A stretch of 64,000 nucleotides of DNA, taken from assembly GCF_005217615.1 (NCBI RefSeq), contig NZ_SZNK01000001.1:639501-703500 (forward strand), written 5' to 3'. Positions 34,782 to 44,352 of this stretch are shown here, piece after piece (position 1 is the first letter of the stretch; each line of letters begins with the position of its first letter). The notes under the pieces were generated by a model. That model had not been told where the DNA came from. It saw only the letters and a list, made by a program, of their open reading frames with translations, and ran no database searches. Source of the stretch: Brevibacillus antibioticus. GTDB lineage: Bacteria; Bacillota; Bacilli; Brevibacillales; Brevibacillaceae. The position numbers and the translations under genes are program-made.

Positions 34782-35037
34782 TTCTGGACATGGCGATCGC
34801 CTAGTAGAAATCACACAAGAACATACCAGACTTGCCCGAGAATTAATCATAGATCGCTATCGATTGTCGGAGGAGGAGGTGGAGATTTACAAGGCACGTA
34901 TCGAACAGCTACGCCGGGAGCGCGAAAGCATACTGAAACTGTTTCAGGAGGGTGGGAACGAGGATGGACAACAGAAAAACAGTCTCCCTAAGTCAATTGA
35001 TCACCGTTATGAAAGACCGGAGTATGGATGCAAGTAA
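34744..35037 (+). CDS. Small coiled-coil phage protein, 97 residues
   Basis: The middle is a charged helix likely to form a coiled coil (LSEEEVEIYKARIEQLRRER). The N-terminal part is not recognised. It overlaps the upstream gene and, in another frame, the short gene at 34964. Confidence 0.55.
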   Translation: MNHSKRAIWLAVNSGHGDRLVEITQEHTRLARELIIDRYRLSEEEVEIYKARIEQLRRERESILKLFQEGGNEDGQQKNSLPKSIDHRYERPEYGCK

Positions 35038-35131
35038 GGTTGAGGCACTCTTAGAAGAAATAAAGGCGGAAAGAAATAATAACCCCACTACGGCGAATAG
35101 TGAGGTTATCAAAAACACTTACCCTGCTTGA
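34964..35131 (+). CDS. Short overlapping phage gene, 55 residues
   Basis: MDNRKTVSLSQLITVMKDRS onward, an acidic helical product. It has its own GGGAACGAGG site and overlaps the preceding gene by 74 bases in a different frame. Composition is like that of real small phage proteins. Tentative. Confidence 0.45.
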   Translation: MDNRKTVSLSQLITVMKDRSMDASKVEALLEEIKAERNNNPTTANSEVIKNTYPA

Positions 35132-35237
35132 AACTAGGACATGCCGTCCAAAGTAGATTTTATAACAGCATGGTCTAGGATTGCCATATAAATTCTCATT
35201 TCGGTTTCACCCAATTAAAACAAAAGGAGCGATACAG

Positions 35238-35843
35238 ATGTTTGGAAATAAATCGTTACAGCAACATGTTGATGAGTTTTTGGAAAAAGTGAGAGAAAGG
35301 GAGGGAAAGATCCAATCAAAAATCGAGGAACTGGAATCTCAATTGGAGTCTCTTATGGATAAAGTAAACGAGCAGACTTCAGCAATGATTGAATTGGAAA
35401 TTGCGGGTGATGATAGGGGGGCTGAAAAGATTCTAAAAAGTAATCGGCAGATGCAATTACAAATTGAAGAAATCAAGTATCGTATTCAAGAATATCAGGC
35501 CCAGTTTGCAAAAACTCAACAATATGAGAAGAGCTTGGAAAAAGTGAAGGCTGCTGCAATTCAAGCTAAAAAGGAGCGGTCTGAGAAAATGACCATGTAC
35601 AAGAAACAAGAAGAGGAATTGGAACAGCAAATGGAGGAACTAAAGAAAACAAAAGAACAAGTCATTTTGGATTGGCGGGTAGCTCATCACAGCGATATTG
35701 AAGGAGGTTTGATTAACCTTGCGCCTTATATTGACAGGAGGGCAAGAAAAATATCATATCCTGAAAATAAGGAATTTATACGTAGCTGGCTAGATGGCGA
35801 GTCTATAGAAAAGTACTTCAGTAAACCGATGGAAAAGCAATAA
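35238..35843 (+). CDS. Coiled-coil protein, 201 residues
   Basis: Residues 8-150 are one long charged coiled coil (ESQLESLMDKVNEQTSAMIE, KKQEEELEQQMEELKKTKEQ). A short globular C-terminus follows (LINLAPYIDRRARKISYP). The ATG after AAAGGAGCG is clear; the open frame upstream is ignored. No function is assignable; such proteins occur as phage or cell-division interfering factors. Confidence 0.6.
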   Translation: MFGNKSLQQHVDEFLEKVREREGKIQSKIEELESQLESLMDKVNEQTSAMIELEIAGDDRGAEKILKSNRQMQLQIEEIKYRIQEYQAQFAKTQQYEKSLEKVKAAAIQAKKERSEKMTMYKKQEEELEQQMEELKKTKEQVILDWRVAHHSDIEGGLINLAPYIDRRARKISYPENKEFIRSWLDGESIEKYFSKPMEKQ

Positions 35844-35905
35844 ACAGGGCCTAACATAACAATGAGCAACACCGAATCGACAATGAGATATGGGAGTGAA
35901 AAAAT

Positions 35906-36106
35906 ATGAACAGATGGATAGAAAATCAAAAGAGAGTCAAAGAGTTGGAAAGGCTTGGAGTTCCACTGAACCACATTGTCAAAGCTGCTATTAAAGAATT
36001 AAGAAATGCTGAATATATTGACGTAGATCGTGTTAGATGTGAGTACCACCTTACTGAAGGGGATGCACTTGCTGCAGAGATAGTAGCTTCTCTCAAAAGA
36101 AAGTGA
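35906..36106 (+). CDS. Small hypothetical protein, 66 residues
   Basis: A basic helical product (MNRWIENQKRVKELERLGVP onward). The site GGGAGTG precedes the ATG. Not recognised; in the prophage gene run. Confidence 0.5.
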   Translation: MNRWIENQKRVKELERLGVPLNHIVKAAIKELRNAEYIDVDRVRCEYHLTEGDALAAEIVASLKRK

Positions 36107-36328
36107 GTAACTAGGTTGGAAACATGTTTACTGCCCCACACTTTTTGTTGGTAACAACAAGGTAAACAATTCTTATTTACAGGAGGCTTAATGGCCGGAA
36201 TTCAATCAGAGGGCTAAAAGAATGGGTATTGTTTTTGACGCGGCATACTTTTCCCCCTCAATGTATGGCTACAAATGCCCGTGCTCGGCTTTTATGAATG
36301 GTTAGAAAAAAGTTTGAAACATAATTCA

Positions 36329-36350
36329 GCCGCCTACGGGCGGTTTTTTG
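36329..36350 (+). terminator. Terminator, CCGCC/GGCGG type
   Basis: GCCGCCTACGGGCGG is followed by six Ts. The same hairpin recurs at 57629-57655. The bases 36107-36513 hold no convincing gene. Confidence 0.75.
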
Positions 36351-36513
36351 TTGGAGACGTAGTCTAGGGACGAATTGCACCTTGCAACGAACTTCAATGG
36401 TCGCCAGTAAGCAGGATGATTGACCTCGCTTTAATAATTCTACAACAAGAGATTTGAAGGATTTTCCACTTTTTTGACGAAACAGGGAAGTAGTCAAAAG
36501 GGAGGTGATTTTA

Positions 36514-36816
36514 ATGTCTCACGATGCTTCTTTAGAATTAGAAATGGCAGTTCGTAGAGCCTTTGGTCGGGATGCAGGTCGAGGTACGCTATTAGTTGCG
36601 AACGCTGATTACATCGATATGGGCTTTGGTTTCGCTGCTCTTACTGGGGCAATTGCTCCATTCTATGTATACGCATCACCGGAAGAACAGGCTGATATCA
36701 GTGAGTTTCTCCAGCGTTACACAGAACTTAATGGTGGTAGGTCTAAAGATCATGCTGATTTGATTAGACAAGCTGCGAAGGATCTGGATAAGCTGATTCA
36801 AAAACTCAAGAAATAA
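36514..36816 (+). CDS. Hypothetical protein, 100 residues
   Basis: A compact alpha/beta product with Gly- and Ala-rich strands (GRGTLLVANADYIDMGFGFA) and a C-terminal helix. The ATG follows GGGAGGTG at good distance; a GTG three codons earlier is inside that site. Not recognised. Confidence 0.55.
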   Translation: MSHDASLELEMAVRRAFGRDAGRGTLLVANADYIDMGFGFAALTGAIAPFYVYASPEEQADISEFLQRYTELNGGRSKDHADLIRQAAKDLDKLIQKLKK

Positions 36817-36912
36817 TGACTAATCTACAAGGTTGTTTTCTTTTCTCAATAAGGCCATGATAAGATTGTACAGCCTCATGTATGCATCAAAATGGGAATG
36901 CGAGGTATAGCT

Positions 36913-37125
36913 ATGAAAATTGAGTTAGAATTTTTAGATCTATCCAAAACTAGGTTGCACATTGAAGATATGCACTATACCACCGCAGTACCAATTCCGA
37001 ACATCGGTGAAAAAGTCGTAGTAGAAGGGCATATTTACGTTGTGAAGCAACGAGATTTTTTGTATCTTAGTGGCGGAGATACTGTAGTATCCTTCTGGTG
37101 CGAAGACCCTAGAGATAAGAAATAG
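36913..37125 (+). CDS. Small beta-rich protein, 70 residues
   Basis: Alternating hydrophobic strands (MKIELEFLDLSKTRLHIEDM, EKVVVEGHIYVVKQRDFLYL) suggest a small beta-barrel. The start follows GCGAGGTATAGCT. A GCACC/GGTGC terminator follows at once. Not recognised. Confidence 0.55.
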   Translation: MKIELEFLDLSKTRLHIEDMHYTTAVPIPNIGEKVVVEGHIYVVKQRDFLYLSGGDTVVSFWCEDPRDKK

Positions 37126-37131
37126 CGAAAC

Positions 37132-37158
37132 GGCACCCACGCGGTGCTTTTTCTTTTT
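37132..37158 (+). terminator. Terminator, GCACC/GGTGC type
   Basis: The hairpin is followed by TTTTTCTTTTT. Related hairpins occur at 37549, 45894 and 61422. Confidence 0.7.
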
Positions 37159-37194
37159 ACTCCATTCCTGGTTGCTGCTGGACTGCCATTCGCG

Positions 37195-37285
37195 GCAGCT
37201 CATACCCCAACACTCCCGGGCAACCCGACCACAGCGGTTAAAGGCTTGGATCGTGGCATCTGCCTCATGCCGAAGTAAGGGAGGA
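37195..37285. repeat. Imperfect 90-bp repeat, copy 1
   Basis: Shares CAGCTCATACCC, GGGCAACC, GACCACAGCGG and GCCGAAGTAAG, in order and spacing, with 44645-44733. Part of it recurs near 57671. It has no reading frame and may be an RNA or a binding region. Confidence 0.6.
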
Positions 37286-37362
37286 AAAGATTTTGTGGTG
37301 CTGGAAACTATTTCTATTGTTTAATCGTATTAGAGAAAAAAGATTATATAAGGAGGGTTATT

Positions 37363-37548
37363 TTGATTACCTTAAATATGATGGTAGAAGGATTTTCTCC
37401 AGTAATTCAGTTTCTGGCTGTCTTGTTTTTGTGGGTAGTTCTTCCAGGAGCTTTCGTGTATAAGCTCTTGGACCGAATGAAGTATTCCTACCAAATTGGG
37501 GCATTCATCGGATTAACAGCTCTAATCAAAGTTGGACCATGGTCATAG
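37363..37548 (+). CDS. Small membrane protein, 61 residues
   Basis: Two hydrophobic stretches (FLAVLFLWVVLPGAFVY and a weaker one) with a short cytoplasmic link. TTG start after AAGGAGGG. Followed by a GCACC-type terminator. A comparable small membrane gene with the same terminator type lies at 61276. Holin-like is possible but unproven. Confidence 0.5.
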   Translation: MITLNMMVEGFSPVIQFLAVLFLWVVLPGAFVYKLLDRMKYSYQIGAFIGLTALIKVGPWS

Positions 37549-37578
37549 GGCACCTTGATATAGGTGCTTTTTCTTTTG
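37549..37578 (+). terminator. Terminator, GCACC/GGTGC type
   Basis: GGCACC/GGTGC hairpin followed by TTTTTCTTTTG. Confidence 0.7.
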
Positions 37579-37639
37579 TCTAAAACAAGAGTATACGTTC
37601 GGGTTCTCGGTAAGTTCCCGCTCTATTTCCCGAGAAAAA

Positions 37640-37717
37640 GGGGTAACAGCCAAAACCTTGTTGTACCAAGGCTTTATCCTCTATCATTTTTCAGAGGGGT
37701 AACAGCAAAGTAACAGC
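37640..37717. repeat. GTAACAGC repeats around a hairpin, possible old attachment region
   Basis: GTAACAGC occurs at 37643, 37699 and 37710, with a hairpin AAAACCTTG/CAAGGCTTT between. Short direct repeats beside a terminator hairpin are what the integrase ends in this window look like, so this may be a relic of a lost element end. The gap 37579-38055 has no gene that I can support. Confidence 0.45.
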
Positions 37718-38055
37718 AAACGGATATAAACAATAATGATAAGAATGATAATAATAAAAGATATACTCGCGACATGTCACTCGTATTTAGAGTGGTTATA
37801 TAATTTAAAAGAGCAGATCGGAAATGCTGATGTTTCGAGAAAATAATGTTTTAGACTAGAAAATAAAGTACTAGACTCGCAGGTTCATTATGCTAACGGG
37901 CAGTTTAACGCAGCAACTTGGAAACTTTCTCCTAAGAATTGCGTATATAAATCAAGGCAGAAAGAGTGTGGAATGAAAAATGAAATATCTTTGTTCAGTT
38001 TTAGTGTTAGTTGGTGCAGTGGTACCAATTGGGTGAACACTGGGAGGTTAATGGG

Positions 38056-38583
38056 ATGAGAATGCCGAGCGACAGTGAGCTGACGTTTCTATTCGAAGGA
38101 GACGAGCGACAGCTTCAACAATTTATTGAAAATCATCGTGAAACATTAGAGCGCCATCGATTTGTGCTGGCGGACGAGCTTGCGATCGAGAAGCAAATTC
38201 CGATTGTGTTCGCTTACGTATACAGCATCATCGTAGATTGGGGAGAATTTGACGAGGAGATCGTTCGATTGTTCGGTGAACGGCTTCCGGATGAATCGGT
38301 GGAGGTGACGACTACGGACAAAGGATTGGACGTTACCTACAATGGACAACTGCATTCGATTGAGCTCACGTTTTCTGGAAAAGATCGCTATATCACAATT
38401 CGCGGGTTCCAGGAATTGATCAGGGACAAATACGAAATTCGTCTGTTTGAAGCCTCGTATCTTTCCGATACCCACGAGTTTTTGATATTACCGAAGCGGC
38501 AGTGGGAGGAACTGGATGCCCGGTATCCGGCGCGGAAGAGGGAGATGTTCCGCGTCATCGATGGCGATCTGGACTTTCCGTAA
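38056..38583 (+). CDS. Hypothetical protein, 175 residues
   Basis: An acidic soluble alpha/beta protein with no recognised domain. The ATG follows GGGAGGTTAATGG. Codon use is GC-richer than that of its AT-rich neighbours and closer to the core chromosome, suggesting separate acquisition. Nothing in the flanks gives a role. Confidence 0.6.
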   Translation: MRMPSDSELTFLFEGDERQLQQFIENHRETLERHRFVLADELAIEKQIPIVFAYVYSIIVDWGEFDEEIVRLFGERLPDESVEVTTTDKGLDVTYNGQLHSIELTFSGKDRYITIRGFQELIRDKYEIRLFEASYLSDTHEFLILPKRQWEELDARYPARKREMFRVIDGDLDFP

Positions 38584-38705
38584 CCTCAGGACATTATACG
38601 AAGGTGTGGCGGGGGCTTCAGTACGGCGGGTACGATAGCTCAATAAACCTGCCAGTCTAACACTTTATATTCTTTGCACAGCTGAAGTGATTGGAGGTAG
38701 AGCTG

Positions 38706-38920
38706 ATGGTTCAAGTAAATGATCCAGTAGAACCGTATTTGAGCGGAAAAGGTAGTCATATGAAAAGCGGACTGATCGGACGTATTGTGTCAGTTGAAGA
38801 GGATAGTTGGTTGGTACATCTCTTTGTAAAGGACAATATGACTGAGAAGTTCTGATAGATAAGCAAGAGTGGTATCCGACACAGGACGTTGTACATCGTC
38901 GAGAGTTCAAAGATGTATAG
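38706..38920 (+). pseudogene. Small gene broken by a frameshift
   Basis: From an ATG after TGGAGGTAGAGC the frame reads 49 residues (VNDPVEPYLSGKGSHMKSGL and on) to a TGA. A shift at about 38850 continues as LIDKQEWYPTQDVVHRREF to a proper stop at 38920. The joined product would be a small beta-barrel-like protein of about 70 residues. A real frameshift or a sequencing error are both possible. Confidence 0.5.
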
Positions 38921-39001
38921 TGGGATCACAACGGAATATATAAACATGAAGCCGCTCAGTAGTAGTGGCTTTTTTATTTGTAAGAAAGGAGCCAAGGAGA
39001 G

Positions 39002-39292
39002 ATGGTATCGAAGTTAAAGCACATGCTGATGTTATGCTGCATTGTGTTACTAATCTATGGATGCGGTACAAGTAGAGAGTTTCTAGTAGTGAAGTACAAT
39101 GGGCAAGGCAAGGTCATCGCCAGCCGTGATGTCAAAGGTAATCAACCAGTTAAGGATGAGGATGGAGTCTCTTTCTTCATGATGCAAGATGGACAGCAGC
39201 TATTCATACAGGTCAGTGGCAATGTTGATGTGATTGAAGTAACTGGCGATGTACAAGCCGCTCTGGAGAGGTTGGGAATCAAAGATGGTTAA
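39002..39292 (+). CDS. Small lipoprotein, 96 residues
   Basis: The N-terminus is a lipoprotein signal: basic start, hydrophobic core and a lipobox-like LLIYGC near residue 21, giving a mature protein anchored outside the cell membrane. The rest is beta-rich (REFLVVKYNGQGKVIASRDV). Ribosome site AAGGAGAG. Role unknown. Confidence 0.62.
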   Translation: MVSKLKHMLMLCCIVLLIYGCGTSREFLVVKYNGQGKVIASRDVKGNQPVKDEDGVSFFMMQDGQQLFIQVSGNVDVIEVTGDVQAALERLGIKDG

Positions 39293-39558
39293 CTTACCTT
39301 GGATGATAGTGAAAACGTCGTGAGCAGGCTTTGAACCCCTGTAGACCTATCGCAAATATTTTACGGGTCCTTCTGGAAGCCGGGAAGAGTGCGGGTGAAG
39401 CGAGCCCCGAAATCTCGCTAGATTTATTTTTGAAAAATTACTTTCGCTTTTGCTTAATCCGATCCAAGAGATGACATTTTCAAATTTTGGCTTCATCTGA
39501 TGACCCGAAAATTGGTATCCCTACTATACGAGGTTAAAACGAAAGTGAGGTGATGAAA

Positions 39559-39696
39559 ATGGCGAAACCAAAGGCGAAGACTGATCGGCTACAAGACAGG
39601 GAAATTTCTACGTCAGAATTGGCTGTTATAGTGGCCAAATCCCCGCAATGGATTCGCCAATTGACGAGGGAAATACGAATAAGTAGGAAAAAGTGA
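39559..39696 (+). CDS. Small Nu1/terminase-small-like fragment, 45 residues
   Basis: The protein contains STSELAVIVAKSPQWIRQLT, the helix-turn-helix typical of the N-terminus of phage small terminase (Nu1-like) proteins. It stops after 45 residues, so it is either a stand-alone DNA-binding peptide or a truncated terminase. Site GTGAGGTG. The bases 39697-40069 hold nothing I can identify. Confidence 0.5.
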   Translation: MAKPKAKTDRLQDREISTSELAVIVAKSPQWIRQLTREIRISRKK

Positions 39697-40069
39697 CTCG
39701 AGTCAATTGCAGAGTCTATAAGTTGTTTCAAATTTATTTGCACGTACTGCTTTGTTCACATAATATATAAGAACAGATGTTCTTTCCAGTGACGTACAAC
39801 GTTGTTTTAGATCTGAAATCGCGCCAAATCTCCAATAGATGAATACATACGTTCGATTATCTAAGGCAATCAGTGCTAAGTATCATATTTGATCCTACGG
39901 CTGCTTGAGATTTTAGGTGAGTGGTCGGCTATACTCAGATAAACATTTATCAAATAAGGAATTATATACTAGGAATTTCAAAATATCGACAGGATAACCC
40001 ATTGTAGTGTCGAAACGATACTAGGTATAAAGCATTATGCTGTTTTTCACGTTTGTTATACGATGGGAG

Positions 40070-42565
40070 ATGATTCCACTGAAGAGAATAGTGTTTATAC
40101 CTGGAATTATGGGTTCTTCATTATTTGAAGGTAATATCGAGCGCTGGTTTAGAGTTAAAAATAAACACTTAGAGCGCTTGGTTATGGTAAAAGGTAAATC
40201 TAAAAATCCTATAACTCCTGGTTTGCCTATAGAATACGGTGTGAACATGGTTGGGACGTTGTTTAGCAAAAATATTATTTATGCTCCAATTATTGATATG
40301 TTGAAAAATTTAGAAGGAAGTACTGTTAGCGCACACTTATTTGGGTATGATTGGAGATTAAATCTCTGGGATGTATGTCCAGAGCTACATGATTTTATTT
40401 CCCTATTTGACCCAAATGACGAAATAATTATTATTGCTCATAGTATGGGGGGATTGTTAACGCACACTTATTGTCAATGGGCAAGTGGAAGAGGAGTACT
40501 TCCAAGAATCAAGCAGGTTATAACTCTTGGAACACCCTGGAAAGGGTCACCTGACGCGTTTTCTTGCTTGATGTATGGAATGGATGAAGGTTTCTTTTTC
40601 CCTGATAAGGAAGTGATAAGAGACATCGGAAGAACTTTCCCGTCCTTGTACCAATTGTTACCTTCAAGAGATTATTGCTTAAATGGTTCTTTTGTAAGTG
40701 TTGGTGGACGCGAATTAACATGGAAAGATTATATGGATTATATAAAAACTCTACAGGGATGCGATGTATTTGATTTTGATCTCATAAACTTAAATTTGCA
40801 CAATTCTCTAAAGAAACCGTGGCCGATTGGTGTCGAACATCATAATATCATTGGATATAATCATGGTTCTGTAGGGACACTTACAATTATTGGGCCTGGA
40901 GAAGATCTTATGACTCCAACGGATGGAGATGGCACAGTTCCAATCCTTGCCGCTAAGCCATATAATGAAGATACTAGTAACATTGTCTATGCCCACGCCA
41001 GCCATCAGGGACTAACTCATCATAGAGCGGTTTTAGAATGGATTCAGAAGTTAATTGGAACAGGAAAAGCTTCTCATGTTGATGGTATATTAGGGCGATA
41101 TACCCCTAGAGAGGATTGGGTGGTGCAAAGGATTGCGTGCCCAGTAGAAGTTTTTGTTGAGGGAGAGGAAGAAACATTAAATAGTTCTTCTCAAGAAATT
41201 ACTCGACATACCATAGGAGAAGTAACATATTTAATTCACAATGATCCGCATCCTAAGGATATAAAGGTATTGGTCGAACCATTCGATACCGGAAGAACTG
41301 AAATTGAAACATTACAATTTATCCAAAGTAAAGTGGAGTTAGTAAATAAGTTTCCTTCTATCAAGGCTGATCCGACACAATCAACGTTAGTTGAGTTGAC
41401 ATTTAATGACAAACATCCTGTTACAAGTGTAAAAGTTATTGATCAAATGCACAAATCGCATGTAATTCAAGGCATAGATGTTGTTCCAGATGGAACAAAA
41501 GCATTGCCAGAAACGTCAATGAGAATTGAGGCAATTGGTAAACACCATCAAGCCCACTATGACGAGAGAGGAGTAGTACTCTCTTTCAAGAACAAAAGTA
41601 AAAATGAAAAGGCTCCGAAAATCTTAGAAACGTTGATTAAAGTGAATGACAGTGAATTAATTAGCCACATTAATCAATCAACGGTACTAAGTATAGAGAA
41701 TGGTTTTCTACAGTATGGGAGAAATGTTATTGAGTATTACTCAAAAGACATTTTCAATAATATTGAAAAACCAAAGAAAAGATACATCTTTGTGGAGCCA
41801 ATGACCCAAGAGTTTATTACTACTTTAGAGCTTCATCCGGATTATGGAATAAAGCTCAGCTTATCTTCAAAGTATGTCGGTATTAAGTATGATTTTGAGT
41901 ACCACTTTAGTAATGAAGATGAAATTTTTACGTATAGAGGTCCGATAAAGGTCCCTAGTGGTTGCAAACAAGTTTTTATTAGAGCAAAAAATGATTTTGT
42001 TAATGATAGCGCATGGTCATCTGTAGACTTGGAGCTAAACGAATTGATGGAAGCGGTCTGGGATGAAGCGGGTTATAACGAAGGTATCGCAGGAATATTA
42101 TCAAGGTTACCTCAACCTGAGAGTAATGCGCTAAAAGTACTAATTGGAAAAGTTGAAAAAGGAAAAAATGACGAAATTCCAAAGTTAGGTAAAGCAGTTG
42201 AAGTTCATTATCCCAAAGTCACTTATATAATCACACTAATGCCTAATCTTGAAGTATATTTGGATTATCATACACAAATCATACGAAGAGACCAAGATTC
42301 AACAACTTTGAGTTTTATTATTTACGATAGTGATGATAACGTGGTGAAGGATTTAAAACCTTCTGTCAAATATACTCTTCTCCCAGCAATAAACCCTCTA
42401 AACGAGGTTTTCTATCCTGCCGTTACTAGCAATAAAAAGGGCGTTTATTCTTTTACAGTTCCAATTAAAGATATTTCTAATGAAGTGAATAAAATCAAAT
42501 TCGATTTTAGAGATGTACATTATAGAAAAAAACCCCTTAAATCACACGTATTTAGATTACAGTAG
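40070..42565 (+). CDS. LCAT-type alpha/beta hydrolase (lipase/acyltransferase) with long C-terminal region
   Basis: About 831 residues. Residues 1-345 match the lecithin:cholesterol acyltransferase-like lipase family: PGIMGSSL near residue 11, FGYDWR near 91, nucleophile elbow AHSMGG with Ser at about 125, DGDGTVP with Asp at about 287, and HASHQGLTHHR for the His. There is no signal peptide, so it acts inside the cell unless exported with help. Residues 350-831 are beta-rich and end in an Ig-like domain (TLSFIIYDSDDNVVKDL). It is AT-rich. A membrane protein follows 15 bases later. The start is uncertain (ATG 40037 or 40070). Confidence 0.72.
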   Translation: MIPLKRIVFIPGIMGSSLFEGNIERWFRVKNKHLERLVMVKGKSKNPITPGLPIEYGVNMVGTLFSKNIIYAPIIDMLKNLEGSTVSAHLFGYDWRLNLWDVCPELHDFISLFDPNDEIIIIAHSMGGLLTHTYCQWASGRGVLPRIKQVITLGTPWKGSPDAFSCLMYGMDEGFFFPDKEVIRDIGRTFPSLYQLLPSRDYCLNGSFVSVGGRELTWKDYMDYIKTLQGCDVFDFDLINLNLHNSLKKPWPIGVEHHNIIGYNHGSVGTLTIIGPGEDLMTPTDGDGTVPILAAKPYNEDTSNIVYAHASHQGLTHHRAVLEWIQKLIGTGKASHVDGILGRYTPREDWVVQRIACPVEVFVEGEEETLNSSSQEITRHTIGEVTYLIHNDPHPKDIKVLVEPFDTGRTEIETLQFIQSKVELVNKFPSIKADPTQSTLVELTFNDKHPVTSVKVIDQMHKSHVIQGIDVVPDGTKALPETSMRIEAIGKHHQAHYDERGVVLSFKNKSKNEKAPKILETLIKVNDSELISHINQSTVLSIENGFLQYGRNVIEYYSKDIFNNIEKPKKRYIFVEPMTQEFITTLELHPDYGIKLSLSSKYVGIKYDFEYHFSNEDEIFTYRGPIKVPSGCKQVFIRAKNDFVNDSAWSSVDLELNELMEAVWDEAGYNEGIAGILSRLPQPESNALKVLIGKVEKGKNDEIPKLGKAVEVHYPKVTYIITLMPNLEVYLDYHTQIIRRDQDSTTLSFIIYDSDDNVVKDLKPSVKYTLLPAINPLNEVFYPAVTSNKKGVYSFTVPIKDISNEVNKIKFDFRDVHYRKKPLKSHVFRLQ

Positions 42566-42580
42566 AAAGGTGGACCGCTG

Positions 42581-43156
42581 ATGCAAATGACGTTTTTGAT
42601 ACTATATGCTATTGGCGGTCTTGCCTTTTTGGGCTCCATGCTTGTTGCAACACATTCCAATAAAGGTGTATGGTTAAATCGACACTTTGGAATGCCATTG
42701 TTAAAAAGGAAAGTGGAATTAATTATATTCGGCGAAGTAACGTGGTTTTTGCTTTGGTTGATAGGAGCTTTAATTAGTAAGTCGCAACTCGTGCTGTTAC
42801 TTGGAGTGCTTCCCATTGTTATTGGCTTGAGTACGTTAATTTCATATTTGTACTTTATTGTTAAAAAGAAAATTGGCGAAAAAAATAATTTCGATATCGC
42901 GAATAAAATTGTAATACCTGTTGTAAAAAAGTGGGCGGAAATTTTACCTGATGGAACTGTTATAGAAAATGTTTACTGCTACGTAAAATCCCACAATAAT
43001 CAATTAGATGGAAGAATTACGATCGAGATAAATTATACTCTGGATCAGCAAATTGGGTGGGATCAATATGTGAAGATTCTTCAGAAGGAGTTAAGACAAC
43101 CAGTACTGATTGAAGTAAGGTCTGGAGGAAAACGATTATATCCCAATTGGGGTTAG
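42581..43156 (+). CDS. Membrane protein partner of the LCAT-type hydrolase
   Basis: A 191-residue protein with three transmembrane helices in the first 95 residues and a soluble C-terminal domain of about 95 residues (VIPVVKKWAEILPDGTVIEN onward). Site AGAAAGGTGG. The 15-base gap to the hydrolase indicates one operon, and a strong terminator follows. It could anchor, inhibit or sense for the lipase. Not recognised. Confidence 0.6.
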   Translation: MQMTFLILYAIGGLAFLGSMLVATHSNKGVWLNRHFGMPLLKRKVELIIFGEVTWFLLWLIGALISKSQLVLLLGVLPIVIGLSTLISYLYFIVKKKIGEKNNFDIANKIVIPVVKKWAEILPDGTVIENVYCYVKSHNNQLDGRITIEINYTLDQQIGWDQYVKILQKELRQPVLIEVRSGGKRLYPNWG

Positions 43157-43202
43157 GGCTATCCGAAAAGTGGTATTTCAGCCCACTAACTAAAAAAAGC
43201 AA

Positions 43203-43242
43203 AACCCAAGAATGCCGTTAAATCAACATTCTTGGGTTTTTA
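43203..43242 (+). terminator. Terminator of the lipase operon
   Basis: The stem AACCCAAGAATG/CATTCTTGGGTT is followed by TTTAATTT. From here to 43546 I see no gene. Confidence 0.8.
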
Positions 43243-43546
43243 ATTTCGATGCAATTTACTCGAAAATGGACTTTTTAGACAGCCCCTTTATTTGCAAGTA
43301 GTTAGAATATAATTCAGCCAAAAGTATTCAGAGGGGAACTGCATGAGAAGGTAACTGTAAATAGCCATAGACCAGATTCAATACATCGAAATCATCTATC
43401 TTGGCAGCAATATCCAGACAACGAAGGGCACCTTGCATCCTCTTGTGACTGCAGGCGACCGGCTAAAAGCGTACTGACTTACAAGGCGGGTTCCGCGTGT
43501 CTTATATTCGACAACATACTTTCTATGCATCCAGTGGTGATCCGCC

Positions 43547-43784
43547 ATGCTGTTTGATATCATATTCAAATTTTTGCGGGGGAGCGGGAACTATTCCGCC
43601 GGACACAGTAGGATGCCAACCGTTGACGAGTTATGCATTAAAACGGGGCGCAGTCGCGGTGCCATCATAGTTGTGCTTGAAGTTCTGAACCGTGAAGAAT
43701 ACCATCGAGTGGGATCGCATGCAACCTGATCAAATCGTCATACTGGAAGCATGGGAAAGGGATTGTGTGAGATTGCCTCAATGA
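43547..43784 (+). pseudogene. Broken small phage gene, copy A
   Basis: The frame starts DIIFKFLRGSGNYSA then PTVDELCIKTGRSRG, shifts near 43696, and continues IEWDRMQPDQIVILEAWER to a stop at 43784. It aligns along its whole length with the separately broken copy B at 54449-54682. The intact ancestor would be about 78 residues with a helix-turn-helix-like centre. Confidence 0.65.
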
Positions 43785-44126
43785 TAGAAAATCCGTTTTC
43801 TATTAAATTTGTACTGCTTGAGCCACGAGCTTTGTACCTACAGATGAAAGAGGACGAAAAGTTGGTAAGCAGGTCTGAATTGGAACACGATTTTTTTCAG
43901 TACATCTTTCGTAACTCAGCACAGGAGGACTTGCTGTGATAGTGACCTGATAGCAGCCGGTAAAAGCACGCAGCATGTGGGGAACGGCATGGACAGAATA
44001 AATAGCTAAAAATAATTGGGAAAAAATGATAAATGCAACATGGAAAAGTTAAAAACATTGGTCATTTACTGCTATGCTTTTTGCGAGTAAAATGAAGGTG
44101 GGTGCAGGCAAAAGGGAGAATGATTC

Positions 44127-44264
44127 GTGAAGAAAACCTGCTTAGCGATCATACTATCTGTATCCATCACGTGGTTATGGCCATGGGTTGTTTTTATCGT
44201 CACAAATGAATTTGTATTACTGAACTTAGCTGTAGTGGTTATTTACTTTATTTTTTTAGTATAA
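44127..44264 (+). CDS. Small membrane protein, 45 residues
   Basis: GTG start after AAAGGGAGAATGATTC. The product is two short hydrophobic helices (AIILSVSITWLWPWVVFIV and LLNLAVVVIYFIFLV). Role unknown; could be a holin-like or toxin-like peptide. Confidence 0.45.
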   Translation: MKKTCLAIILSVSITWLWPWVVFIVTNEFVLLNLAVVVIYFIFLV

Positions 44265-44352
44265 GAAGGATAAAGTAACCGGGGAGCACCTTTTCAATTA
44301 ACTAAAAACAATATCTGCCGAGCACCCTTTAAGGGGGTTCCCTAGGCGGATA

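Noticed and set aside
36258..36497. 79-residue minus-strand frame
   Set aside because: It covers a terminator hairpin and has no plausible start site.
43751..43939. 62-residue frame after broken copy A
   Set aside because: It overlaps the frameshifted continuation of copy A and has no ribosome site; composition is not convincing.
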